Shown: positions 18,409 to 29,417, counted from the stretch's first letter. The stretch: DNA of 64,000 bases from an uncultured Bacteroidales bacterium (GCA_937899055.1 CALBPX010000061.1:1-64000), one strand, 5' to 3'. Made by a program: numbers and translations. Notes: generated by a model not told the origin, from the letters alone.

Positions 18409-20913
18409 ATGATGCAGGACAGCAGACAGTTGGAAAATAAAATCGGATTCAGTTTCATCCGCCAGAAGATAAAGGACAGGTGCACCACTTCGTACGCCGC
18501 TACCCGGGCGGAGGAGGAGGAAGCTTCTTGTGAGACCGGCGAAATTTTCCGCAGGCTTTCTCTTGTAGATGAGATGATGGAGATAAGCATAATGGAGAGC
18601 AAGTTTCCGCAGGGAGGATTTACAGACTGCACCGGTTTTCTGCCGGCCCTGAAGAAAGAAAGCAGCAGCATAAGCGTGGAGAATATGGCACGGCTGGCTG
18701 CATTTATGGATAATCTCCGCCAGGTGACTTCTTTCCTGAGCGGCACCAAGGAGGGGAAATATCCGCAGCTGAGGGCCCTGGCCCAGCCGGTTCAGTATTT
18801 TCCGGCAGTAAAGGAGAGGATCAATGTCATTCTGGACAAGAACGGAGTGGTAAAAGATTCGGCATCGGCTGAACTTCAGAAGATATCCGCCGAACTCAAT
18901 CAGGCCCGTAATTCCGTCAGCCGCAAGATTGAATCTCTGCTGAAGAAGGCCAAGGAAGACAACATAGCCGACCCGGACGCTTCGGTTTCCGTAAGGGACG
19001 GCAAGATGCTCATTCCGGTGAATGCCTCCAGCAAACGCAGCCTGCCGGGCATAGTGCAGGACGCTTCGGCCAGCGGAAAGACCTTCTTTGTAGAACCGCT
19101 GGAAGTGGTGGAACTGAACAACAAAATCCGCCGCCTCACCTTTGACCGCCAAAGAGAAGTTGCCCGCATCCTTTTTGAATTTACGGATTTCCTCAGGCCC
19201 TACATTCCGGAAATCATGGACGGAGCAAGATTCATAGGGGAGGTGGACTTCATAAGGGCCAAAGCGGACCTCGCCCATCAGATAAGGGCCGGCAAGCCGG
19301 TTGAATCGGCCGACGGCAGCCTGAGAATCTACGAGGGCCGGCATCCTCTCCTGGAAAGCGCACTGACCAAAGAAGGCAAGAAGATAGTTCCTACGGACAT
19401 TGCCCTTACAAGGGCAAAGCACATACTTGTGGTTTCCGGCCCTAATGCCGGAGGCAAGTCGGTGGCCCTGAAGACGGTGGGCATATTGCAGTACATGTTC
19501 CAGTGGGGTATGCCGCCTTCCTGTAGCCAGAAGAGCGAATTCAGGGTATTTGACAACATCTTCATAGATATAGGCGACCAGCAGAGCCTTGAGAACGACC
19601 TCAGCACCTACAGTTCTCACCTGATGAACATGAGGAATATACTTAAGTCGGCCACTTCCGACTCTCTGGTTCTCATAGACGAGTTCGGCAGCGGAACGGA
19701 ACCGGCAGCCGGCGGAGCCATTGCACAGACCATACTTGAGGAACTGGAATCCAGGGGTACATACGGAGTAATCACAACCCACTATACAAACCTCAAGGTC
19801 TATGCCGAGGGCAGCCGCGGGGTCATAAACGGGGCCATGCTGTTTGACAGCGTGAACATAGCCCCTCTCTACAGGCTGGAAACCGGAGTTCCGGGTAACT
19901 CGTTTGCCTTTGATCTGGCCAGAAAGACCGGCCTTCCGGAGCATCTTGTAAAGAAGGCAGAAGAAAAAGCCGGCGAAGACTTCATAGATCTTGAGCGCCA
20001 GCTCAGAACCATATCCCGTAACCGGCGCAAGCTGGACGAAAAGCTTGCCCGGATACGCACTACAGACAAAACCCTGGAGTCTGTAACGGAGAAATATTCC
20101 AAGGAACTGGCCGACATACGCCAGACCAAAAAGCAGATTATAGAGCAGGCAAGGGAGGAGGCCCGTAAGATTATCGCCGAGGCAAACCGTAAGGTGGAAT
20201 CTACAATCCGGCAGATTAAGGAAGCTCAAGCCGAAAAAGAAGCTACCAAGAAAGCCAGGGCCGCCCTCAAGGAGGCTTCGGACAAGATTGATGCCGCTCA
20301 GAGCAGCAGTCAGGACATTCAGATGGAGGCAAAAATCAAGTCTCTGATGGAAAGAAAGGCTCGCCGGCAGCAGCGGAAGGCCATGCTGGAAAAACAAAAG
20401 CCTTCTGCCAAGCCCAAGGAACCGGAGCCTCTGACTCTGGAGGTAGGGTGTAAGGTCAAGGTTAACCCAAGCGGTCTTACCGGAGAAGTTATGAGTATAA
20501 CCGGCAAATGGGTGACCATATCCATCGGCGATATTTCCAGCCGTGTAAAGAAAGATTCTGTTACCGTAATATCCAATAAGGAATACAGGACTACGGGAGA
20601 AAGGGAGGCTTCATCGCTGAGGAATTATTCGGTAGTGGTAGATGAAAGCATAAGCCAGAGAAGGCTTGAGTTCAAGGACGAAATAGATATCCGCGGGCAG
20701 AGGCTCTCCGAGGCCCTTGACAGCGTGTCCAGATTTTTGGACGATGCCATTCTGGCAGGAGCCTCCACCGTACGCATACTTCACGGAAAAGGCACGGGAG
20801 TTCTCAAGGAAGAAGTCCGCAAGTGGCTCAGAACCAATCCATCCGTAAAAAACTGCTCCGACGAGGACGTGCGTTTCGGCGGAGCAGGTATAACAGTGGT
20901 GGACCTTGGTTAA
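18409..20913 (+). CDS. mutS2: MutS2 endonuclease/ATPase
   Basis: A MutS paralogue that lacks the mismatch-reading domain. In other bacteria it limits recombination or splits collided ribosomes. 834 residues: clamp/lever region, ABC-type ATPase with Walker [14 protein letters not shown] and Walker [14 protein letters not shown], a long charged coiled coil (about 510-660), and a C-terminal Smr nuclease domain with DIRGQRL and HGKGTG. Two Met codons start the frame (18409, 18412). Its stop codon overlaps that of the convergent metK. One ATCGCTGAG copy is at 20613. Confidence 0.95.
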   Translation: MMQDSRQLENKIGFSFIRQKIKDRCTTSYAATRAEEEEASCETGEIFRRLSLVDEMMEISIMESKFPQGGFTDCTGFLPALKKESSSISVENMARLAAFMDNLRQVTSFLSGTKEGKYPQLRALAQPVQYFPAVKERINVILDKNGVVKDSASAELQKISAELNQARNSVSRKIESLLKKAKEDNIADPDASVSVRDGKMLIPVNASSKRSLPGIVQDASASGKTFFVEPLEVVELNNKIRRLTFDRQREVARILFEFTDFLRPYIPEIMDGARFIGEVDFIRAKADLAHQIRAGKPVESADGSLRIYEGRHPLLESALTKEGKKIVPTDIALTRAKHILVVSGPNAGGKSVALKTVGILQYMFQWGMPPSCSQKSEFRVFDNIFIDIGDQQSLENDLSTYSSHLMNMRNILKSATSDSLVLIDEFGSGTEPAAGGAIAQTILEELESRGTYGVITTHYTNLKVYAEGSRGVINGAMLFDSVNIAPLYRLETGVPGNSFAFDLARKTGLPEHLVKKAEEKAGEDFIDLERQLRTISRNRRKLDEKLARIRTTDKTLESVTEKYSKELADIRQTKKQIIEQAREEARKIIAEANRKVESTIRQIKEAQAEKEATKKARAALKEASDKIDAAQSSSQDIQMEAKIKSLMERKARRQQRKAMLEKQKPSAKPKEPEPLTLEVGCKVKVNPSGLTGEVMSITGKWVTISIGDISSRVKKDSVTVISNKEYRTTGEREASSLRNYSVVVDESISQRRLEFKDEIDIRGQRLSEALDSVSRFLDDAILAGASTVRILHGKGTGVLKEEVRKWLRTNPSVKNCSDEDVRFGGAGITVVDLG

Positions 20914-22175
20914 AGGCTGAAGTATTTGCGGATTTTTTCTACGGAGTCTGTAAGCTCCCATCCGAAGAACTGTACATTCTTCTTTACTTTCTTACCGTTT
21001 CTCAGCAATGTAACCTCTTTAACATAGGGCTTGCGTCCCATGTGGCCGTATGCGGCACAAGGCTCGTAGATTGGGTTCTTGAGCCCGAACTTTTCTATTA
21101 TCTTGGCCGGGCGCAGGTCAAACAACTTGCCTACGGCTTCTGCCAGACGCCCGTCTGAAATGGTTTTTCCGCCGGTCTTGACCTTTGCCGTGCCAAATGT
21201 GTTGATGAATATGCTCAGAGGCTTTGCAACTCCTATGGCATAGGATATCTGTATCTGGCACTCGTCGCACACTCCTGCGGCAACAAGGTTCTTTGCTATG
21301 TAGCGTCCGGCATAGGCGGCGCTGCGATCTACCTTGCTCGGGTCTTTTCCGCTGAGGGCTCCTCCGCCGTGAGCTCCTCTTCCGCCGTATGTATCTACGA
21401 TTATCTTGCGTCCGGTAAGTCCGGTATCGCCGTGTGGCCCGCCTGTCACAAATTTTCCGGTAGGGTTGACATACAGCCTGTAGCCCTTGGAGAAGAGTTT
21501 TTTGATGTCTTCGGGCATCTTTTCCAACATTCTTGGAAGGAGAATTTCCTGCACGTCTTTCCTTATCTTGCTTGCCATTGCCGAGTCTTTGTCAAACTCA
21601 TCATGCTGGGTAGAAAGCACTATGGTGTGTACTCTGAGAGGCTTTCTGTCATCTGAATACTCTATGGTAAACTGGCTCTTTGCGTCCGGCCTGAGGTAAG
21701 GCATAAGATCCGTATTCTTGCGGATGTCAGCCAGGGTAATCAGCAGGTTGTGGCTCAGCCATATAGGCAGTGGCATGAGATCTTCTGTCTCGCGGCAGGC
21801 ATAGCCGAACATTATGCCCTGATCTCCGGCTCCCTGGTCTTCTTGCTTTTTGCGGTCAACTCCGCGATTGATGTCGTCGCTCTGTTCATGCAGGGCGGAG
21901 AGGATTCCGCAGCTGTTGCCGTCGAACTTGTATTCGGCCTTGGTATAACCTATCCGGTTTATTACGTTGCGGGCAGTCTGCTGTATGTCAACATAAGCCT
22001 CCGAGCGTACCTCGCCTCCGATGACTACAAGGCCGGTGCTTACAAAGGTTTCGCAGGCAACTTTGCTCTGGGGGTCAAGGGAGAGAAATTCGTCCAGGAT
22101 AGCGTCCGAAATCTGGTCGGCCACCTTGTCGGGATGGCCTTCAGATACTGATTCTGATGTAAATAAATATGCCAT
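20910..22175 (-). CDS. metK: S-adenosylmethionine synthetase
   Basis: Makes S-adenosylmethionine from methionine and ATP. Signature segments: [18 protein letters not shown] at the N-terminus, [12 protein letters not shown] with the ATP-binding region, and [19 protein letters not shown]. From ATG at 22175 the protein has 421 residues, longer than E. coli MetK (384) owing to internal insertions typical of Bacteroidota. The frame extends to 22214, but the 22175 ATG fits the conserved start [14 protein letters not shown]. Its 3' end overlaps mutS2 by 4 bases with no terminator between. Confidence 0.97.
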   Translation of the reverse strand: MAYLFTSESVSEGHPDKVADQISDAILDEFLSLDPQSKVACETFVSTGLVVIGGEVRSEAYVDIQQTARNVINRIGYTKAEYKFDGNSCGILSALHEQSDDINRGVDRKKQEDQGAGDQGIMFGYACRETEDLMPLPIWLSHNLLITLADIRKNTDLMPYLRPDAKSQFTIEYSDDRKPLRVHTIVLSTQHDEFDKDSAMASKIRKDVQEILLPRMLEKMPEDIKKLFSKGYRLYVNPTGKFVTGGPHGDTGLTGRKIIVDTYGGRGAHGGGALSGKDPSKVDRSAAYAGRYIAKNLVAAGVCDECQIQISYAIGVAKPLSIFINTFGTAKVKTGGKTISDGRLAEAVGKLFDLRPAKIIEKFGLKNPIYEPCAAYGHMGRKPYVKEVTLLRNGKKVKKNVQFFGWELTDSVEKIRKYFSL

Positions 22176-22451
22176 AATCTGTTCTGTTACGGCGGATTGG
22201 TTTGACCTGTGCATGGAATCGGGGAGGAAGAAACTCCGGCCCCTGTTCGTTTTAGCATTTTTTATTGTGGTTGCAAGCAGTCAAATCTGTCCACCAATTG
22301 TGAATAAGCGTTGCAAAAATATCATAAAAAAAAACACCATGCAAGAGAAATCATATTTATTTGACAGCAGTGTTTTTTTGTTGGGAAATCTCTTTGCTAT
22401 TTTGTACTTTCGCCCCCGAAAAATTATCAACCAACCTTATTTTTTAATTTT
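22176..22451. other. Gap between metK and TonB receptor
   Basis: 276 bases with no supported gene. It becomes very A+T-rich after 22250. A promoter candidate for the receptor is TACTTTCG at 22405-22412 (one mismatch to TAnnTTTG) with a TTGG at 22381; a long leader of about 35 bases follows. No RNA element recognised. Confidence 0.4.
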
Positions 22452-25400
22452 ATGAGAAAAACAATTAAACTGTTTGCCTTGATGGCTCTCAGCATGTTTG
22501 TGGCCTCAAGCGTTTACGCTCAGGTTACTACATCGTCTATGAGCGGCAAGGTAAGCGAAAAGGACGGAACCGGAGTGGCCGGTGCAACCGTAATTGCAAC
22601 CCACACTCCATCTGGAACCAGGTACTACACTGTTACCGATAATAACGGTAACTACAGAATTCCCAACATGCGTGTTGGCGGTCCTTATGAAGTTATGGCT
22701 ACCCTCCTGGGCTATGCAGATGCAAAGACAGAAGGTGCTTACCTCAAATTGGGTGAGAACTTTGTCCGCAACATCACAATCGCTGAGGAAGCTGTTGCTC
22801 TGGACGCCATTGTTGTAAGAGGCGGTGTGGTTAACCCGATGCTGAATTCAGACAAAGACGGTGCTTCCACCAATATCAGCACCGCACAGCTCCGTCAGCT
22901 CCCTTCAATCAGCAGGGGTATTACCGACTTTACCAAGCTTACCCCTCAGGCCAACGGAACCTCATTCGGCGGAAGGGATAACAGAATGAACACCGTTACC
23001 ATTGACGGTGCCGCATTCAACAACAACTTCGGTCTCAGTACAACTCAGATACTTCCTGGCGGACAGGCTCAGCCTATAGCTCTGGATGCAATTGAGGAAA
23101 TTACCGTAAACCTTGCTCCGTTCGATATCCGCCAGAGCCAGTTTACCGGTGCCTCCATCAATGCGGTGACCAAGAGCGGTACCAACACCTATACCGGAAG
23201 CGTATATACTTATTTCAGACCTAAATCCTTCACCGGAGACAAGGTAGGAAACAGCAAGGTTTCAGGTGCCCACGATGCCAAGGCTCAGACTTTGGGTATC
23301 ACCCTGGGCGGTCCTATCATAAAAGACAAGCTGTTCTTCTTTGTAAGCGGCGAAATGGAAAAGACCACAAAACCTTCAGGAGCATGGGAGCCCAGCACTG
23401 CAGGAGTTGCAGATGCAGCCACCAGAACTTCCAGGGCCACGGTTTCAGACCTTCAGAAGATGCACGACTACCTGCTTTCAACTTACGGATATGAGGCAGG
23501 AGCATATCAGAACTTCCGCAACTTTGAGGAGAAGAACCACAAGATCCTTGCAAGACTTGACTGGAACATCAACAAGCATAACAAGTTCACCGTACGCTAC
23601 AACGAGGTTGTAGGAACTTACGATGTTCTTACCAACGCTACCTCCGCTCCTGGAACAAGAGGATCAGGCAGAATGTCTGCCCAGAGTATAGCTTTCCAGA
23701 ATGCATGGTACGGATTTGAGAACACGGTAAGAAGTATCACAGCCGAGCTCAACTCCAACTGGGGCAGGGTTTCAAACAACTTCCTGGCTTCCTACACCAT
23801 GATTGAAGACAAGAGAACTTCAGATTCCGACATATTCCCGTTCGTAGATATCTACAAAGGCGGCGACCAGTACATGTCTTTCGGATATGAACTTTTCTCC
23901 TACAACAACGATGTAAAGAACAACACCCTCACAATCAAGGATAACCTGACATTCTCACTCGGCGACCACAACATCACCGTAGGTGCAGGCTATGATCAGC
24001 TGTACTTCAAGAACAACTATATGAGAGAGGGTACCTCTTATTACAGGTATAACTACAACAACACCGCTGACCCTGCAACCGGTATCGTTTATGCAGACGG
24101 TATGGAGGCCTTCTATGCAGGTGCAACTCCTACCTCCTTTGCTATCCAGTATGCATACAATGCAGGTGAAAAACCGGGCGTTGAGCTTTCATTCGGTATG
24201 ACATCTCTGTACGCACAGGACGAGTGGAAGGTTTCCGACAAGTTCAAACTCACTTACGGCCTGAGGGCAGAAATGCCTATATATCTGAACGATCTGGATG
24301 CCAATGCAGCCGTTGACGAAGTTGGCTTCAACAAGTGGAGCAACAAGTTCAGAGATCACTATCAGGTAGGCGTAGAGGCTTCAAAGAACTACAATATTCA
24401 GAGCGGCAAGTGGCCCAAGAGCAGGGTACAGGTTTCTCCAAGGGTAGGTTTCAACTGGGATGTACTCGGTGACAGAAGCATTCAGATTCGCGGAGGTTCC
24501 GGTCTGTTCACAGGCTTCCTTCCTTTCGTATGGTTCACCAACCAGCCTAACGGAGCAGGTATGATTCAGTCTCCTGAGGTTACCATCACCAGCGTAAACA
24601 CCCTTGCAACTGCCGGTATCAAGTTCAATCCTGATTTCCGCAAGCAGATAGAAGCCAATCCTACCCTCCTGCCTACAACTCCCGGCAAGCTTCCTAACAA
24701 CCCTGCATTCGCTGAGGTTGACAAGGATTTCCGCATGCCTCAGGTTTGGAGAAGCAACATTGCAGTAGATTTTGAACTTCCTTGGAACATGGTATTCACC
24801 CTTGAGGAAATCTTCACCAAGGATATCAATGCAGTAATGCAGAAGAACATCAATATGGCTTATGCTGCCGGATACTACACCGGTTCAGACAACAGGCCTT
24901 ACTGGACAACCCAGAAGATCAATTCCAACATCGGTTCTGCAATGCTCCTGACCAACACTCACAAGGGCTTCCAGAACTCTCTGACTGCCCAGCTGACCAA
25001 GAATGCAAGCAAGGGTCTGAGCGGAAGCATTGCTTATACCTATACCGTAGCCAAGGACGTTACATCCAACCCGGGTTCTACAGCTGCATCGGCTTGGAGC
25101 TCCAACCCTGTAATCTATCAGCTCAACGATCCTGAACTCAGCTATTCCAACTTTGCAATTCCTCACAGGGTAGTAGGTAACATCTCCTACAGGTTCGAGT
25201 GGCTGAATCACTTTGCAACCACCGTTTCCCTCCTCTACACCGGAAGCGCTCAGGGAAGATGCAACTGGATGTATTCAAACGATATGAACAAAGACGGCTA
25301 CACTGCCGACCTTATGTACATACCTGCATCCTCTGCAGACATCAAGTTTGCCGATGCTACCTACACATGGACAGACGGCACAGGAACGAAGCACAACGTA

Positions 25401-25859
25401 CTGGTTCCTGCTGAGTTGGCTCAGTCTGCTTTCTGGCAGTATGTAAATGACACCAAGTATCTGCGCAAGCACAAGGGACAGTATGCAAAGCGTTTCGGCT
25501 ATGTTGCTCCTTGGCACAACAGATGGGATTTCAAAGTCATGCAGGATATCTTCACCAACTTTGGCACAAACCGCAGATTCACCCTGCAGGCCAGCTTGGA
25601 TATCGTAAACGTAGGTAACCTTCTTAACAAGAAATGGGGCGCTTACAAGAGCATGACCAACCAGAGCTACGACAACCTCCGTCCTCTTACCTTCGTAAGC
25701 AACACCGGCGGAGTTCCTACATTCAGACTGAATGCAAGTGCAACTGCCAACGATCCTCAGAGCGTAATAGATAACTTCTACAACGCAAACTCCTGGAAGA
25801 AGACAGTTTCCACAAGCTCAACCTGGGGTATGATGTTCGGACTGAGATTGATCTTCTAA
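22452..25859 (+). CDS. TonB-dependent receptor, Oar-like
   Basis: An outer-membrane beta-barrel that imports a large substrate using TonB energy. 1135 residues: signal peptide ending at VYAQ (24), a carboxypeptidase-regulatory-like Ig domain (about 28-110, SMSGKVSEKDGTGVAGATV), a plug (about 115-250, with TKLTPQANGTSFGGRDNR), then the 22-strand barrel, closing with the aromatic FGLRLIF. It resembles the OmpA-related Oar receptors, which act without a SusD partner; none is adjacent. The substrate cannot be told; protein or peptide export/import roles are known for Oar of Myxococcus. Followed by a strong terminator, so it is monocistronic. Confidence 0.92.
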   Translation: MRKTIKLFALMALSMFVASSVYAQVTTSSMSGKVSEKDGTGVAGATVIATHTPSGTRYYTVTDNNGNYRIPNMRVGGPYEVMATLLGYADAKTEGAYLKLGENFVRNITIAEEAVALDAIVVRGGVVNPMLNSDKDGASTNISTAQLRQLPSISRGITDFTKLTPQANGTSFGGRDNRMNTVTIDGAAFNNNFGLSTTQILPGGQAQPIALDAIEEITVNLAPFDIRQSQFTGASINAVTKSGTNTYTGSVYTYFRPKSFTGDKVGNSKVSGAHDAKAQTLGITLGGPIIKDKLFFFVSGEMEKTTKPSGAWEPSTAGVADAATRTSRATVSDLQKMHDYLLSTYGYEAGAYQNFRNFEEKNHKILARLDWNINKHNKFTVRYNEVVGTYDVLTNATSAPGTRGSGRMSAQSIAFQNAWYGFENTVRSITAELNSNWGRVSNNFLASYTMIEDKRTSDSDIFPFVDIYKGGDQYMSFGYELFSYNNDVKNNTLTIKDNLTFSLGDHNITVGAGYDQLYFKNNYMREGTSYYRYNYNNTADPATGIVYADGMEAFYAGATPTSFAIQYAYNAGEKPGVELSFGMTSLYAQDEWKVSDKFKLTYGLRAEMPIYLNDLDANAAVDEVGFNKWSNKFRDHYQVGVEASKNYNIQSGKWPKSRVQVSPRVGFNWDVLGDRSIQIRGGSGLFTGFLPFVWFTNQPNGAGMIQSPEVTITSVNTLATAGIKFNPDFRKQIEANPTLLPTTPGKLPNNPAFAEVDKDFRMPQVWRSNIAVDFELPWNMVFTLEEIFTKDINAVMQKNINMAYAAGYYTGSDNRPYWTTQKINSNIGSAMLLTNTHKGFQNSLTAQLTKNASKGLSGSIAYTYTVAKDVTSNPGSTAASAWSSNPVIYQLNDPELSYSNFAIPHRVVGNISYRFEWLNHFATTVSLLYTGSAQGRCNWMYSNDMNKDGYTADLMYIPASSADIKFADATYTWTDGTGTKHNVLVPAELAQSAFWQYVNDTKYLRKHKGQYAKRFGYVAPWHNRWDFKVMQDIFTNFGTNRRFTLQASLDIVNVGNLLNKKWGAYKSMTNQSYDNLRPLTFVSNTGGVPTFRLNASATANDPQSVIDNFYNANSWKKTVSTSSTWGMMFGLRLIF

Positions 25860-25877
25860 GGAAGGTCAGTCTATGAC

Positions 25878-25911
25878 AAAAAGGAGATAATCGTTTGATT
25901 ATCTCCTTTTT
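25878..25911 (+). terminator. Strong terminator after TonB receptor
   Basis: AAAAAGGAGATAATC (25878-25892), loop GTTT, GATTATCTCCTTTTT (25897-25911): a perfect 15-bp stem ending in a T run; symmetrical enough to also stop the leftward DUF4270 transcript. Confidence 0.9.
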
Positions 25912-25953
25912 GTTTATTGTCTGAGCTTATTGCCCGCCCGAGGGGGCTTGTGG

Positions 25954-27357
25954 TCAGTCGTTCAGGATGGCATAGATGATTTCCAGCGTAGGATAATCTG
26001 AGTGAAGCGGACCGTTCAGCTTGCCTACATAGTAAGTATAATTGTCGGTGGTGTAGGAAGTTGTTGTAGTTGATGTGTAGTAGCTGCTTGAGGTGTTCTT
26101 GGTTACTGCAGAAAACCACATTGCATAACTCTTCCACGAAGACATAATCTCTGATTTATCCTTGTTGATGAGTTTCTGCACGGTACTGGAAACATCTCCC
26201 ATGTAGCAGCTTAAAGACCTGTTTACATCTCCGGTTTTGTTGGAAATGGTATATATGTCTTCCAGAGGTGTAAAATAGTAGAATTTGCTGGTAGTGTCCC
26301 ATTCTTTGTGCATGGGGTACAGGCTTGCCGGATAACACTTGTTTATAAAGCTGACTGTGGAATTGTCCGTTACAAAAGGCAGCTTGTAGGTGGCCTTTCC
26401 TATGAGGATCTTCTTGGGGTCATAGCCTTTCTTTGCAACCCAGTTGTCAAGGGTGTCTTTCAGGATGAGCGGATCTACATAAGGTTTGAGACCGCCTAAA
26501 CCCTCTGTGTAGATATATTCTGCTGGAGCAGAGCTCTCCATAGGCTTAGATTCGTATGTGATAAAGTTTTCTGTGTAGGAATCGGATGCCAGAGGAATCA
26601 TCACTATTGTGTCTTTGGGCTCAAGCCCGCTTGCCCAGGTGGGCTGGAATGAGAACGTTACATACAGGTATGCTTCCGAGCATGAAATTACGTTCACCCT
26701 TCCGCCGTCCGTTCCGTCTTCGGGAGAGTCGCAGGTAAAAAGCAGGCCCTTGAAATGGTCCATGAATTTGGTGGTGGAATCCAGCTCAAGCTGCGTAACG
26801 CTGAGGATATCCTGGCCAAAGCTGTTCTTCAGCCATACTCTGAGGGTGTCGCTTCCGGTATAGATTACGCTGCCTGTATCTACGGGGGTGTGATTGTAGT
26901 CGGAAGATTTCAGGAAGCCGTACCTTGAGGTGGTGTCTATGCAGCGGTTCATCCTATAGACATGGATGTTCTGGGGCAGACCGGTCTGGTTGTCATCCAT
27001 GGTTGTAACCGAACTTTTGAGCATTGTCAGATAGATGTTCTTGATCTTTCTGGAAGTGCCCCAGTTCATCTCAGATGTGGAATATGGTGCATAGTTTGTT
27101 GCAAATCCGCAGGTTATCAGACCCATTTCGGGAGTCCTGATGGCTCCCAGCAAGGCGTTTGTGGTGGAAAGTGCCTGAAGGCTGTCCATCATTTTTGTCT
27201 GAACCGGCAGGTGAAAAACGGCGGTCTGGAGGTGCAACGCCTGGTCATCGGGAATATTGTCTATTCCCAAGGTTTTGTCTACGTCTATACAGGATGTGGC
27301 AAAAAACGAAATTGAAATGGCAAAAGCCAGAGCAGTTGCCTTTAATATCGAATGCAT
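25954..27357 (-). CDS. DUF4270 lipoprotein
   Basis: 467-residue exported lipoprotein: hydrophobic signal with lipobox FFATSC (Cys23) followed by IDVDKTLGIDNIP. The rest is beta-rich with many Ser/Thr and matches the DUF4270 family, common in Bacteroidota and typically encoded beside an N-terminal-only glycogen synthase, as here. No biochemical role is known to me. Its ATG overlaps the last base of the GT5 stop codon, so translation of the two is probably coupled. Confidence 0.82.
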   Translation of the reverse strand: MHSILKATALAFAISISFFATSCIDVDKTLGIDNIPDDQALHLQTAVFHLPVQTKMMDSLQALSTTNALLGAIRTPEMGLITCGFATNYAPYSTSEMNWGTSRKIKNIYLTMLKSSVTTMDDNQTGLPQNIHVYRMNRCIDTTSRYGFLKSSDYNHTPVDTGSVIYTGSDTLRVWLKNSFGQDILSVTQLELDSTTKFMDHFKGLLFTCDSPEDGTDGGRVNVISCSEAYLYVTFSFQPTWASGLEPKDTIVMIPLASDSYTENFITYESKPMESSAPAEYIYTEGLGGLKPYVDPLILKDTLDNWVAKKGYDPKKILIGKATYKLPFVTDNSTVSFINKCYPASLYPMHKEWDTTSKFYYFTPLEDIYTISNKTGDVNRSLSCYMGDVSSTVQKLINKDKSEIMSSWKSYAMWFSAVTKNTSSSYYTSTTTTSYTTDNYTYYVGKLNGPLHSDYPTLEIIYAILND

Positions 27358-28184
27358 CAGTCTTTCAAAAATTTTCCGTAAAACTTAATATATCTGTTGG
27401 TATATGCAGCAGTGTTGCCTTCCGTAATTTCGGAGTAGGCAAGTGAAGGTATCTTCTGTGCAGAAACATAGTCGGAAATTTCTTTGCTTATGTTCTTGCT
27501 GCCGTAGATAACTCCGTCTGCATACTTGACGGCCAGTTTAGCAAGATTTATACCAGTTGGGCTGTTCAGCAGTTCAACATCGGATGGTTTGATGTTTCCG
27601 GCTATGACTTTCTTGGCAAAGCCGGAAGAAAAGCGTTCTTTGGCAATCTCGTCGTAAAGCGAAAATATAATCTTGCAGTCCGTAAAGATAGGATCGGCCT
27701 TGAATGTCTTTTTGATGTAAAGCGGAGCCAGGCTGGCCAGCCAACCGCTGCAATGTACTATCGTGGGCTGCCATCTGAGTTTCTTGACGGTTTCCAACAC
27801 TCCCCTGGCAAAGAGTATGGCTCTTTCGTCGCTGTCCGGGAAGAACTGGTCCCTTTCATCGCGGAAGATGAATTTTCTCTTGAAATAGTCTTCATTTTCA
27901 ATGAAATAAACCTGTATCCTGGCCTGCGATATAGAGGCAACCTTGATAACCAGCGGGCGGTCTATTTCGTTTACGACTATGTTCATTCCGGAAAGCCTTA
28001 TGACCTCGTGCAACTGATTGCGTCTTTCGTTGATGCAGCCGTATTTGGGCATAAAGGACCTGATTTCCATACCGTTTTCCTGCGCAGCCTGTGGCATGAA
28101 CCTGCCAACCGTGGCTGAAGGAGAGTCGGGTACGTAAGGAGTTATTTCCGAACTTATGTACAATATTTTAACAGGCGCTTTCAT
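27357..28184 (-). CDS. Glycogen/starch synthase N-terminal domain protein
   Basis: 275 residues matching only the N-terminal Rossmann domain of GT5 glycogen synthase: begins VKILYISSEITPYVPDSPSA, with a later TIVHCSGWLASLAPLYIKK that parallels the DWQT region of GlgA. The C-terminal nucleotide-sugar domain, with the catalytic E-X7-E, is absent, so it probably does not make glycogen alone. This short form is widespread in Bacteroidota and sits with DUF4270, which suggests a shared envelope-related function. First gene of a two-gene leftward unit, divergent from ftsX. Confidence 0.82.
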   Translation of the reverse strand: MKAPVKILYISSEITPYVPDSPSATVGRFMPQAAQENGMEIRSFMPKYGCINERRNQLHEVIRLSGMNIVVNEIDRPLVIKVASISQARIQVYFIENEDYFKRKFIFRDERDQFFPDSDERAILFARGVLETVKKLRWQPTIVHCSGWLASLAPLYIKKTFKADPIFTDCKIIFSLYDEIAKERFSSGFAKKVIAGNIKPSDVELLNSPTGINLAKLAVKYADGVIYGSKNISKEISDYVSAQKIPSLAYSEITEGNTAAYTNRYIKFYGKFLKD

Positions 28185-28241
28185 CCGTAATGTAGTTTAT
28201 GCAAAGATAAGAATTTTTTTAACAATCCCGACTGATTTTTA

Positions 28242-28249
28242 TATCTTTG
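28242..28249 (+). promoter_or_regulatory. -7 element before ftsX
   Basis: TATCTTTG is a full TAnnTTTG match 25 bases before the ATG at 28274. It shows that the upstream in-frame TTG at 28247, inside the element, is not the start of ftsX. Confidence 0.55.
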
Positions 28250-28273
28250 GCGGATGTTAGCCTTAAAGGGACC

Positions 28274-29152
28274 ATGAACAGGAAAGAAAAGGGCATAATC
28301 AGGCGGCGCTTCTGGCGTTCATACATTTCGTCGGTGATAAGTATCTCCATGGTACTTTTCATAGTAGGACTGTTTGCCATGCTGTATTTCAGTGCAAGAA
28401 GGATTTCGGCCTATCTGAAGGAAAATGTGAAGATTTCTGTCATACTCGCCGATAACGTTTCAGAGTCTCAGGCCGAACAGTTTTCTGAGAATCTTGCAGG
28501 TATGCCTCAGGTTTATTCTTCCGAACTGATTTCTCAGGAACGTGGAACCCGGGAAATGAAAGAGCTGTTGGGAGAAGATTTCTTGGACATATTTGAATCT
28601 AATCCCCTGCCGGCATCGGTGGAACTCAGGCTGAACGAAGACTATTTCACCAGCGAACGCATAGCCGACCTGAAAGAGTTTCTGTGCCAGGACCCTATGG
28701 TGGAAGACGTAATTTATCAGGAAGGAATAATTACCACAATAAACAAGAATCTGAGCCTTTTGGCCATAGTCTTGCTGTGCTTCATAGTCTTGCTGGCCCT
28801 GATTTCCGTGGTGCTGATAAACAACACGGTGCGCCTGAACATCTTTTCCAGAAGATTTTCTGTAAGAACCATGCAGCTGGTGGGGGCTACAAGAGGCTTC
28901 ATTCAGCGTCCTTTCCTTCTGAATTCCATAGTACAGGGGGTGCTGAGCGCCCTGATAGCCACAGCATCTCTGGGAGTGTGTGTAATGCTGGCTAAAAGGC
29001 AGATTCCGGAGCTTTCTTCGGTCATCGGAACGGAAACTTTTGTATATTGCGGTCTGGGTTTGCTCGTTTTGGGAGTGCTCATGTGCTTTATATGCACTTT
29101 TTTAGTTGTAAGAAAGATGACGGCCATGTCTGTGGACAGGCTATATTATTAG
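28274..29152 (+). CDS. ftsX: Cell division protein FtsX
   Basis: Inner-membrane partner of the ATPase FtsE; together they activate peptidoglycan hydrolases at the division site. 292 residues: one N-terminal membrane helix (SSVISISMVLFIVGLF), a periplasmic loop of about 120 residues (SVILADNVSESQ...), then three more helices, with the ABC-permease loop SVRTMQLVGATRGFIQRPF between helices 2 and 3. ftsE is not in the window. The order ftsX-DUF3098-uppP is a conserved Bacteroidota arrangement, and all the gaps here are short (8 and 11 bases). Confidence 0.93.
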   Translation: MNRKEKGIIRRRFWRSYISSVISISMVLFIVGLFAMLYFSARRISAYLKENVKISVILADNVSESQAEQFSENLAGMPQVYSSELISQERGTREMKELLGEDFLDIFESNPLPASVELRLNEDYFTSERIADLKEFLCQDPMVEDVIYQEGIITTINKNLSLLAIVLLCFIVLLALISVVLINNTVRLNIFSRRFSVRTMQLVGATRGFIQRPFLLNSIVQGVLSALIATASLGVCVMLAKRQIPELSSVIGTETFVYCGLGLLVLGVLMCFICTFLVVRKMTAMSVDRLYY

Positions 29153-29160
29153 GATAGTTT

Positions 29161-29406
29161 ATGGCAGAGAAAAACAAAAATTTTGCTCTTCCCAGGAAGA
29201 ATCTTCTGTGGATCATCGCCGGCTTTGCGGTTATGGTCATCGGTTACATACTGCTATGCGGAGGCGGCAGCCGCGAGGCGTCGGTCTTTTCTCCGGAAAT
29301 ATTCAGTTTCAGGCGTTTGGTGCTTGCCCCTATTGTCATAATATTAGGTTGCGGGCTGATAGTGTTTGCTATTATGCACAGAGGAAAGTCTAACAAGGAT
29401 AATTAA
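29161..29406 (+). CDS. DUF3098 membrane protein
   Basis: 81 residues with two membrane helices (about 15-33 and 53-71) separated by a short loop with GGGSREASVFSPEIFSFRR, and a basic C-terminus. It matches DUF3098, a small family nearly always found between ftsX and uppP in Bacteroidota. No function is known; the context suggests cell-wall synthesis or division. Confidence 0.85.
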   Translation: MAEKNKNFALPRKNLLWIIAGFAVMVIGYILLCGGGSREASVFSPEIFSFRRLVLAPIVIILGCGLIVFAIMHRGKSNKDN

Positions 29407-29417
29407 AGAAATTATAT

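Noticed and set aside
17743..20397. An 884-codon open frame on the minus strand, opposite the PHP gene and mutS2
   Set aside because: It is antisense to two clearly homologous genes, its composition (Leu, Gly, Cys, His, Tyr) mirrors their codon use, and it has no recognisable domains; a compositional shadow in a G+C-rich, codon-biased region.
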